A stretch of 64,000 bases of DNA, taken from positions 1,488,001 to 1,552,000 of the forward strand of contig CAJFCV020000003.1 in the NCBI GenBank assembly GCA_904066235.2, given 5' to 3'. The position numbers and the translations under genes are program-made. Every line of letters starts with the position of its first letter. The stretch's first letter is position 1. Of this stretch, positions 22,901 through 32,800 are shown piece by piece. The stretch is from Bursaphelenchus xylophilus (lineage: Eukaryota; Nematoda; Chromadorea; Rhabditida; Aphelenchoididae). The notes beneath the pieces were generated by a model. It was not told the origin of the DNA. It saw only the letters and a list, made by a program, of their open reading frames with translations, and did no database searches.

Positions 22901-23640
22901 TTATTCTTCTACAGTTACAGTCATAGTTACAGCCATATTTTCTCGATACCACCAAAGATTTTCCATGTTCTCTTCTGGAATCTCAAATTTTCTAATTGTT
23001 GAAGGCCTCAGAGTCGAGCGATGATTTGTACGATGAATTTTGGTGGTCGAAATAGACATGGGCGACTGGGTTGATTGTGGCTGAAAATACGAAATTTAGG
23101 GGTCAAGTGTTTCTCTATTGAGATCATTTTTGTGATTAATTTTTCTTTACTGTCTAGTGTTCCTTTAAAGGTCAAGTGTTCCCCGGATTAATCAAATTTT
23201 CCCCCTATTGGTCAAAATTTCCGTTTATGAGTGAATTCGTCCATTTATGTGCCAAGTTGTCTATTGGCAGGTCAAATATTGTCTTAATGAGACATGCCTT
23301 CTCCTACGAGACGAAACTTTCTTCTATGAGTCAACTCTTCTTTTATTTGCTGTTTCGTCAGTTCTTGACCCAAAGGACGCATTTTCTCGCCATGGGTCAT
23401 GTTTTTCTTTCATTTTAAAAACTTAGCTCCAAGGGAATCTAAAAATGGGTAAACTTCCCAATTTTAATTTAAAAAATTTTGTTTCCTCACGTGTCTTTTC
23501 CAACGATCTAAACAGGAAACGTCCGCATATTCCAAGCGATTCACAGGCGTCTGGATGATTTGATTTACCTCCTCCACCTCTACGGTTGATGCTGAGACAA
23601 TCAATAAGAGAAGACAAAAACAGACAAGGACGACTGCCAT
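22901..23640 (-). pseudogene. Copy D: deletion remnant of the secreted family
   Basis: Exon 1 (23640-23491) is intact: signal peptide, NQIIQTPVNRLEY, splice donor GTGAGG. After the short intron an exon 2 begins with IPLEL but runs into a stop. Sequence then passes directly into intron-10-like GTCAAG repeats and an exon 11 remnant (23080-22901) that has lost about 155 bases relative to copy E, which breaks its frame. Exons 3-10 are missing. The stop codon inside AATAAA is preserved. It is the near-identical, head-to-head partner of copy E, the two start codons being about 155 bases apart. Confidence 0.8.
23100..23410 (+). repeat. Motif repeats inside copy D
   Basis: Degenerate GGTCAAGTGTTCCCC units matching intron 10 of copy E in reverse orientation. 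They show that the deletion in D joined exon 2 to intron 10. Confidence 0.7.
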
Positions 23641-24107
23641 TCGTGGTAAAAAAGAGAATGATAAAGAACTTATGAAAAGTTCAAAGAAAGATCGAAAAAA
23701 ATTAGCATAAAAAAATTTTCAATTCCAAAAAAATTCGATCTTTTTTTGAACTTTCGATGGTTTCCTCGCTCATTCTCTTTTATTTTTTTACCAAGAATGG
23801 CGGTCGTCCGCGTCTGTTTTTGTCTTCTCTTATTGATCGTCTCAGCATCAACCGTAGAGGTGTAGAAGGTAAATCAAATCATCCAGACGCCTGTGAATCG
23901 CTTGGAATACGCGAACGTTTTCTGTTTAGATCGTTGGAAAAGACACGTGAGGAAGCAAAATTTTTTGTATTAAAATTGGGAATTTTTCCCCATTTTTAGA
24001 TTCCCTTGGAACTAAGTTCTTGTGTCACGTATTTGGAGTATGATGACGAGACAAACAAATTGTGAGATTTTAATTTTTAAAAAATAATATTTTACGGGCT
24101 TTTTACT

Positions 24108-24756
24108 CACAAGGAACGTACTTCTTTGGGGTATGGAGTTACAGGGGCCAATGCGCTATCTGATGCTGAAAGTTAGCTGAAAATGGTAGGGCGCAGCTCG
24201 GAACACAACGTTTCGCAGCTCGCCGGAGCTAAGTTTCGGCTTGTTTTCGAGCTGACGCAAGCTGCGCCCGTGCAAATTCTCCGAGCTGCGCCCTATGATT
24301 TTCAGCAAACTTTCAGATAGCGCATTGGCCCCAGGTCAAGATATATATCACAAATCCCCAAATTTTTCTGATTCAGAATATGTAAAAAACTAGCTGCCTA
24401 ATTTTGGTTTGTAAGGGCGAAAAAATCATCGAAACTTATCTCGCAACACCGCGCAAATGTCTTTTTGACCAAGTTTTTACCACTTCAACAGCTTTGTTTT
24501 GAGCTAAAGTAAATCCTGGCATCTTGGCAAGCGTTAAAATATCAAACTTGATTAATATTACACCTTAATTAAACAGTAGTTCCAGTGTAAAAAAGAGGCA
24601 TTTGCTTGGCGAGAAAAGTTCTGAGTTTTTTCGCCCTTAGAAACCAAAGATGGGCAGCTAACTTTACATACTCTGAAACAGAAAATTTTGCAATTTTCTT
24701 GACATATGTCTTGACCTGAAACTCCGTAGGAGTACTTTCTTTGTCAGAAAAAAATA
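24108..24756. mobile_element. Palindromic element with nested MITE M3
   Basis: Ends ACAAGGAACGTACTTCTTTG and the complement at 24735-24756 belong to the family at 5276 and 44815. An M3 element (24144-24332, ends GGGGCCAATGCGC) is inserted 35 bases inside the left end. The interior resembles 46130-46350. No tRNA-like loop remains here. It occupies intron 2 of copy E. Confidence 0.7.
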
Positions 24757-25154
24757 TTCTAAATTTATGCCAAGTTTCCTCAAAATCTGAGCGTCGTATA
24801 AGCATATGCTTTTGTACTGGCTACTTCCGGACTCGGCTCTCCCTGCAAAGCGCAAGCTAAAATTTTCAGGGATTGATTTGTGGCCAATTGTGTGCAAAAT
24901 TTGAATCATCAAGATTAATTAGGAAAAAAGAAAAATAAAATACTTTTATTTATAATTTTGCTTTCAGAAAGATCGCTAATTTCGACGTTTCAAAAGAGGA
25001 ATTTGTAAAAAGTCTTCCATTAGTGCTTCAGCATGGGATGGAGCGACGAATTAAGGAATTCGAAAAAAAATTCAAAGAAGTCCAAGAAGAGACATGCCAA
25101 GATGTGAGTTGATTTCGGGGGTGAGACTTGACCCAAGTTAGGCGCGGAGATAGG

Positions 25155-25616
25155 ACACAGAGGTTTTTGACCCTTGCGATGACAATGGAATCATTATTTT
25201 TCCGAATTTCCTGCTGTAACTACCGTAATACCGTATTGGCCGCTAAAAAACGGCCCTAGAATCTTTCTTTCTGAAAATTTCACAGGCGATTTTACGATTT
25301 TTGGAATCAGCATAAAATTCTGCTCTAGAAGCAATCAAAATTCAAAAAAATCCGCAGAATGTTTCGTGGTATAGTGGTTAGTGGTCGGGCCTACCAATCC
25401 AGCGACCCGTGTTCGAGTCCGGCTGGGTCCGGATATCAAAAAAAGTTAGTAAATTAAATCTTTATGCTGATTCCAAAAGTCGTAAAATCGCCTGTGAAAT
25501 TTCAGAAAGAAAGATTCTACGGCCCTTTTTTAGCGGCCGATACGGTATTACGGTATGATAAAGTAGGAAAGTCGGGAAAATAATGATTCCATCGTCATCG
25601 CAAGGGTCAAAAAACT
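25155..25616. mobile_element. Palindrome with tRNA-like loop in copy E intron 3
   Basis: Arms about 25160-25320 and 25460-25615 are reverse complements sharing GGCGATTTTACGA and GGAATCATTATTTTTCCG. The arms differ from the 5276 family, but a tRNA-like sequence again lies in the loop. Confidence 0.75.
25362..25434 (+). other. Degenerate tRNA-like sequence (Val-like 5' half)
   Basis: The 5' half, GTTTCGTGGTATAGTGGTTA, has the A box and acceptor start of eukaryotic tRNA-Val, and the B box is GTTCGAGTCC. The 3' acceptor strand does not pair with the 5' strand and no clean 7-base anticodon loop is visible, so a functional tRNA is unlikely. Confidence 0.45.
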
Positions 25617-25819
25617 CGGCAACCCTCAAATCATCGCACAGTAAGATAAGATACGACAGCTGGAGGCGATTACTTCTAAAACAGCAAATTGTAAAAAAAT
25701 ATACCTTGATGAAGGTTTTGAGTAAAAATATTTCCCGCTTTTGCTTAGCACCTTCCAACAGTCATTTTAATGCAAAAAACTCAAAATCGATTTCAACTGG
25801 CGCACAGAAATCGTCTTTT

Positions 25820-25915
25820 AACTCATAGGAGAAACACATGACTCGTAAGCGAAAGATTTGACCCCTAGGAGGAACACTTGACTCATAAGTGAAGCACTGG
25901 TCCGCCAATCGATTG
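25820..25915 (+). repeat. CTTGAC motifs in copy E intron 3
   Basis: Four spaced units such as GAAACACATGACTCGTAAGC and GGAACACTTGACTCATAAG. In sense orientation CTTGAC, unlike intron 6 of this gene. Confidence 0.6.
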
Positions 25916-26689
25916 TGAATCAATTTTCTCCGCTTTCAGCACCCCTTTTACTGCCAATTCCAACTAAACAACGTTGTTTTCCAAAGCCAAGGGCTCGGAT
26001 CGCTTATGGCCGTTTGTGCAATGTGCGAATCTAACTTCGTTCATATCAACGAAATGCTGAACACTCCTCGTCAGAATCTCACCATTGAAGCCAGGGGAGG
26101 GCTGAATTTTACCATTCAGCATGAGGGTAAGTCCACCATTCGCGTAAATAATCGATTTGTTTCTTTCGCAGGACCACATGGTGAGCCTTGGCCGGTCAAC
26201 TTCACCAGAGACGAGCTGGTGTTGGAGGTGAAAACCTTCAACCCGAGCCTTGTGACCGAGGCAGGCTCTGGGGTGGAGATGTTAATGCAAGTGGACGACG
26301 AACATCAAGGCGTCATGCAATTGCATTACCAGATATTTCCCGGCGTCGATTTTGATGAAAAGATGGTGAACATGGCTCGGGACCCACCGGCAATAAAGGT
26401 AAGACAGGTGGGATGGGTGTGATCTTCTGGAATTTCAGATGACCTCGTTTTACAGTCCATCGGATCCAATGCCGCCGCTTTATGCGCCTAAACACGTTGC
26501 GGAGGACGGATTCTTCCAGAGACAGGCGACAGGTGTCCGCCTTGTGGAATGGGTTGGCAACTACCTCTCGTATTGCAGCCGGGTGTTTGTTGAGTTGTAT
26601 GCGGGTAGAAAGGAGAGCTATTTATGTGGAAGAATTTATTTTCTCGATGGGACAAGTGGAGACATTCTCAGTAAGTGAAGAAAAGGGGC

Positions 26690-27240
26690 AGGTCTTCCAC
26701 AGGATGGGTCAAGTCTTTTCTTGTGTGAGTCAAGTCTTTTCTTGTGTGAGTCAACTTTTTTCTTTAATGAGTCAAGTATTTTCTGGACTGAGCCAAGTCT
26801 TTTATTGAGTGTGTCAAGTCTTTTCTCGTGTGAGTCCACTGTTTTCTTTCGTGAGTCAAGTCTTTTCTTGAGTGGGTCAAGTCTTTTCTTGAGTGAGTCA
26901 AGTCTTTTCTCGAGTGAGTCCACTGTTTTCTTTAGTGAGTCAAGTCTTTTCTTGAGTGGGTCAAGTCTTTTCTTGAGTGAGTCAAGTCTTTTCTCGAGTG
27001 AGTCCACCGTTTTCTTTACTGGGTCAAGTCTTTTTTTGAGTGATTGAAGTCTCTTTTTGGATGAGTTTTTGAGCGGGCAAGTCTTTTCCTTAGTGAGTCA
27101 AGTCTTGTATTTTGAGTGGGTCAAGTCTTTTCTTGAATGAGTCAAGTCTTTTTTTGAGCGGGTCAACTTTTTTCCTTGGAGGAAAGCTGTCTCCCTACAG
27201 CGGGTCAAGTTTTCCCAACAATGGTCAAGTCTATCTCTCA
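26690..27240 (+). repeat. Repeat array in copy E intron 6
   Basis: About twenty-five units of 20-22 bases, GTCAAGTCTTTTCTTGAGTG, on plus and therefore sense orientation GTCAAG. This agrees with the sense orientation of intron 6 in the minus-strand paralogues. Confidence 0.9.
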
Positions 27241-28399
27241 ATAAACTTTTCTTTCCAGAGCAAATTCATGGCGCTCGAACTCTCACACCGATGTCAGAAG
27301 TGGAACCAAAGTTGGGGAAATGCGACATGGAAGTGATCAAAATGATTATCGCGGGCCAAGAAAGCGGCCTCTTTGAAAAGCATGCCGCGATGATTGTTTG
27401 CCTGTGTAAACCGAGTCTGAATAACACTGCGTGTGACGAAAGTTTTGACCAAGACGTGTTGAATCAAACAACTCTACAACAGATTACGGTATGCGGAATT
27501 TTGGAGAAGTTTTGTTCGAGGTCTGGGCGCAGCTTGGAAAAAATTTTAAAAAGAAATTTTTTTCATTTGTCTAGAAACTGATGTTTTGCCCAAATCTGTG
27601 ATAAAATGATTTTTTTTTATTTTACAGCAAACGAAATGCGAAGAAGGAGGAGAGACAGATCACACAACGCAAACAGGCCTTTTTGGATATTGTCTCTTTA
27701 CACTACCCACCTGGTTTGCGGCTCGAACGATCGTGGAAAGGGAAACACACCAGGAGTGCTGGAAATTGAATCATGAAACACCGGCAGCTTGGCATCTTGA
27801 GTACGGTATTTTTAACAAGAAAAGTACAGGGTGGCTCAGCCGAAGCTTCCATCCTTATTTCAAGTATTTCTCCTACAATAATGCACCAATTTCTTTAAAA
27901 TTTGTAAAAAGCTGAACCCGAGGTACCCCATTTTTTGTTCGGCAAATATGACGGGCTCAAGTTCACAATTTCAAGTTCAAAAAATTTTCCCTTGGGAAAA
28001 TTTTGTTTTCTTTTTGAAATTTTTTCAGCGAAGGCTTCTGCTATTACTGTTGCCTTGCCACAGCGGAGAAGCCATGCAATCTCGAGTTTGTGCAAGGTGG
28101 GAAACTGTATTACATGACCTTGAACTGCGAGAATGCCAAAAAATTCGGTCTCTACAATCGAACATCTCCAAATTTTGCCGTAAGTTGTGAAGAATTGAAT
28201 CTTCAACGAGTCGAAAATGTGTTTTAGTATTTCCCGAGGGAGCTACCATACGCGGAAGAGGTTCGTATTCAACGAGCCGATCTGATGGATGTAAACTTTG
28301 AGTTTGACGGTTTGTTGGGGTATTTCCATCTGGATTTGCAAAGTTTGTCAGTGAGAAAAATTGGTAAGTCTTGGAGATTTTTTTTTGCCAAACCCGGTT

Positions 28400-28975
28400 T
28401 TTTTGAGTGCGAGAGGAACAGTTGACCTATTGGGCGAAGATTTAGGCCATAGGAAGAACAGTTGTCCTATTAGGGGAAGACTTGACCCATGAGGAATACA
28501 CTTGACTAATAGGGGAAACAGTTGACTCGGAGGGAAATTAATGACCTGTAAAAAAGGACATTGGCTTATAATAGGAACACTTGACCCATAGAGGAAAAAT
28601 TTAACCCTAAAAATGGAAAGGGTTCGTAAAAAAAAGACTTGTCCCAAGGGAGAAAAAATGTACTTATAAAAGAAACGCATGACCCATAACGGGAAAATGT
28701 GTCAAGACGAAAAAGAAAAGGGTTGTACAAAAGAGGAAGAGCTGACTCGTGGAAGAAAGTTTCGTCTCTTAGGAGAAGACATGACTCATTAAAGCAACAT
28801 TTGACCCGGCAATGGACAACTTGACACATAAATGGACGCGTTGACCCATAAGCGGGATTTTTGACCAATAGGGGGAACACTTGACCTCTGAAGGAAAACT
28901 TGACACAATACAGAAAAATTGATCCCAAACCGAAGACTGATTTCGATAAAGAAACACTCGACCCTTAAATTTCGT
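28400..28975 (+). repeat. Repeat array in copy E intron 10
   Basis: Degenerate units such as GGGGAAGACTTGACCCATGA and GGAAACAGTTGACTC on plus; sense orientation CTTGAC, the reverse of intron 6 and the same as intron 10 in every other copy. Confidence 0.85.
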
Positions 28976-29374
28976 ATTTTCAGCCACCATCAACCCAGCA
29001 GCCCACGCCTATTTCGAGCACCAAAATTCGTCGTATAAATCGTCGCTCGACTCTGGGGCCTTCAACAATTGGCAATTGGCCCTCTGTTCGTATGCCAATT
29101 GGACCGTTGCGCACATGGCGCAGGGCTGCAAGTGCTATACAACCAATCAAACCGAGCAGCATTGTTGCTGTTTGAAGGAGTTCCTCGGCACTCTCCTTTC
29201 AGTCACCTCATCATATTGGAGCGAGAGAAAGTTTCAGATTGCAGAAGAGGATATGGAAAACCATTGGTGGTATCGAGAAACTATGGCTGTAAATATGACA
29301 GTAACTGAAGAGGAATAAAAATTATTGAAAAATTTTTGGATTTTGATCTGGAATCAGGTAGCTTTCAAAAATGG

Positions 29375-29580
29375 CCATCGAAAGAGAGACTTGACCCAAA
29401 AAAGGAAGGCTTGACTCGCTGGAAGAAAACTTGACCCACTATTTAAAACAGCTATATATGGAAAATTTGAACATTATATCTTTTTTGAGCCACGTCTAAA
29501 CAAGTTTGCCTTTCGAAAGAAAGACTTGACCCGAAAGAGGAAGACTTGACTCACTGGGAGAAAACTTGACCCCTTGCTGA
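29375..29580 (+). repeat. CTTGAC repeats downstream of copy E
   Basis: Two higher-order units with GAGACTTGACCC and GAAGACTTGACTC, mirror images of 22490-22830 downstream of copy D. Confidence 0.7.
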
Positions 29581-29866
29581 AAAGCATTATGGTATCTTCG
29601 TTTTCGGGCCATAGTAATAAAAGTTGGCCCTACTCAAGAAAATCGAGGGCCTTAGGAAAAGGACAGGGGCGCGACCTGCAGAGTACATTTTATACAATAA
29701 AAAGTTGGCGAGGCTCAGATTAGTTCAGGCTTATCCTATTGTTATGTTAGAGTTTATAATTCTCTTCTTTCCTTTTAATTTATTTTTCTAAAAAGGTAAA
29801 ACAATTTTTTCACTGTCCCACCAGCCCACTCTCCCCATTTCCGACACATTTTCACAATCTTTCCGT

Positions 29867-32800
29867 TTATTCCTCCATAATCACAGTTCGATTTACAATG
29901 AAGTGCTCTCGGTAGCTCCAATGATTTGGCGAAGCATCGAGTCGAAACCGGTGGTTATGAGCGATAAATTCGTGTGTGATCAGGGACAGGGCCGGATTCA
30001 TGGAGCTGTTCATGCAGCAGCAACTCAGCTGGTTTATGCCCACTCCATAACACCGGCAGCCCATCGCCAGGTCCGCCGCCGTCCACAGCGACAGGTCGCA
30101 ATACGCCAGCTGTTTTTTGTTGAAGATCAGCGAATCCCTGGACATTCTATAAAATGTCGGAAAGACGCCGACACGGTGAAAGTAGGCGTGTGCTACCGGG
30201 TTGATGGTGGCTGAAAAAGAAGAACAAATCACATATTCTCGTTTTATACGTAAATTTCCTATTATTTCACTTCTCCGTAACTCTGACGTGTCAAGTGTTC
30301 CTCTCTCATGTGTCATGTTTCCCTCTATGAGTCAAGTCTTCCCCATGTTAGTTGATGACGCCTCCTTCGATAAATTTCCCTGTTTGGGTCAAGTTTATTC
30401 GTCATCCGTTACGTGTCATCTTTTACCGTTAGGTGTCAAGACTTGCTTTATCACTACGGGTCAAGTCTCCCCCTGCTACATTAAAGTTTGGTCACTAAGT
30501 GTGAAGTCTTGCTTTTTGAGTCATGTCTCCCCCTGCTACACTAAATTTGACTTTTTTTATCACTACGGGTCAAGTCTCCCCTTGCCACACCAAATTTCGG
30601 TCATTATGTGTCAAGTCTTCCCCCACTTGAGTCAAGTGTTTCCTCGACGGGTCAAACGTTTCCCTAATGAGTCAAGTATTCCCCAGATGCTGCCCTTGGA
30701 CTCACCAATCTTTTTCAATGACATGGACGACAAATCGATTTGAAAATACGCCATCAATTTCTCGAACCTAAAGTTGGAATCCATCATATCGCCGCGCGGC
30801 AATTGTATTTCTTCGGCAAACGGTAGTTGTTCCGGGAGATGCTAAAAACACCGACAACCTTCATTTGCCTGACAAAACAACCTCAATTCCTCCCAAAGCT
30901 CTCCGAAAAACCTACATAGACATTCGGGTTCTTTTGATCGCCGAATCCGAACCTGCTCGTAAACAGGCACTCATAATAAATGCCTCGAAACTCTCCGTCG
31001 TGCACGAACCCCGCATTGCATGGTTTGGATGTGTCGGCCAAGCAGCAGAAATAGCATTTGCCTTCCCTGAAAAAAAAATTATACTCGATTTTTTGGATTT
31101 TTTGCAAACTCACCTAATTTCGTACGCGGCGCGAGCGCCGGGGTTTAAATTCATGCATTCTTTTTCTTCAACGGAATGTTTTGCCGAGTAATTCGTTGGC
31201 GATAGCGTGCAAAATCCAAAGGAGCCGCTTACCGTTGTCGAGTGGTTCAGCAGTCCCATTTTGCATACGGTCCGCTGAAAATGAAAAAAGTACATGAACA
31301 TAACTGTGAATTTTCGATTTGGGAGAGAGACTTGACCCATCTGAACAAAACATTGAGAGCGAGACTTGACTCATCCGAAGATCGCCTGTATAAACTGTGG
31401 ATTCTTAAAACGAAGTCAAAAAATAGCTACAGTTTGCTTTAGACTGACAGGGTAACACTCGACATATGAGAGAAACACTTGACTCAAAGCTCTCATTAAA
31501 CCATAACCAGCAAAAAAACATGTGTAGTTAATACTACTTGCAACCCTTCCTCTGATATGGGTCAAGTGTTTCCCTCATAGGTTTAGCCTTTCTCTCTTCG
31601 GGGTCAAGTCTCTCCCTCAAGGTAATAGGGTCGCTAAGCCATCCAACACCGAAAATTTTACTTTCATGGATAAAGCCTATCTCTCTAAAAAACGCGGATT
31701 TGTTTACTAGGGAAAATATTATCCCCATGTATCAAGTGTTCCTCTGGCGGGTCAAGTTTAGCCTATGAGTGAAATCTCTTACTCATCGAACAAATTTCAC
31801 TTATGAGTCAAGTCTTCCCCTCTGCCATGAATACCTACCGATATATTTGCCATAGTCGCTTCGTCCAGTTGTTTCATTTTGAAGTCGTCGTCGCATTGGG
31901 GCTTCGACTCGCTCGGCTGGCACAAGCACACAATCATTGTAGCAGGTTTGCTCAAGAAGTCGAGTTTACCCTCATCCCGAAGGTTCTCCGAATGCCACAT
32001 TCCAATCACCTCCAGGTTACACCGGTCCAACAGTAAGCTCACATCTGCCGATCTACCAAGAGCACGAGCGCCGTTAATGTCATCTGAAATATGAAAATGG
32101 CTCATTAAAACTCTCTCAGGTAAAAGACTTGACTCAGGCTGAGAAAGACTTGTCCCATCCAAGGAAACCCACGACCAGCCCAGCAGAAGACATGACCCAT
32201 CTACAAAAATTAAGAAAGACTTGACCCAGACAGAGAAAGACTTGACCAAGACAGAGAAAGACTTGACCAAGACAGAGAAAGACTTGACCAAGACAGAAAG
32301 ACTTGACCCAGACAGAGAAAGACTTGACCAAGACAGAGAAAGACTTGACCAAGACAGAAAGACTTGACCCAGACAGAGAAAGACTTGACCAAACAGAAAG
32401 ACTTGACCAAGACAGAGAAAGACTTGACCAAGACAGAAAGACTTGACCCAGACAGAGAAAGACTTGACCAAGACAGAAAGACTTGACCAAGACAGAGAAA
32501 GACTTGACCAAGACAGAAAGACTTGACCCAGACAGAGAAAGACTTGACCCAGACAGAGAAAGACTTGACCAAGACAGAGAAAGACTTGACCAAGACAAAA
32601 AGACTTGACCAAGACAGAGAAAGACTTGACCCAGACAGAGAAAGACTTGACCAAGACAGAGAAAGACTTGACCCAGACAGAGAAAGACTTGACCAAGACA
32701 GAGAAAGACTTAACCAAGACAGAAAGACTTGACCCAAACAGAGAAAGGTTTGACCCAGACAGAGAAAGACTTGACCCAGACAAAGAAAGACTTGACCCAG

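Larger units (their letters stand above)
23797..29318 (+). pseudogene. Copy E: secreted family member with a nonsense codon in exon 1
   Basis: Exons on plus: 23797-23946, 24000-24061, 24968-25103, 25940-26126, 26172-26398, 26439-26670, 27259-27488, 27628-27800, 28029-28179, 28228-28363, 28984-29318, summing to 2019 nt. The only defect is TAG at 23863-23865 (codon 23), where copy D reads GAG; it directly follows the signal peptide. All splice sites and the other ten exons are intact, with CAMC in exon 4, CLC in exon 7, CYYCC in exon 9 and CKC plus HCCCL in exon 11. This is either a young pseudogene, a sequencing error, or a gene read from an unseen alternative start. Introns 2 and 3 contain transposons. 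Confidence 0.75.

Noticed and set aside
26690..27240. CRISPR-like array of short repeats
   Set aside because: Units are contiguous and vary gradually with no unique spacers of constant length; the genome is eukaryotic and the array is intronic.
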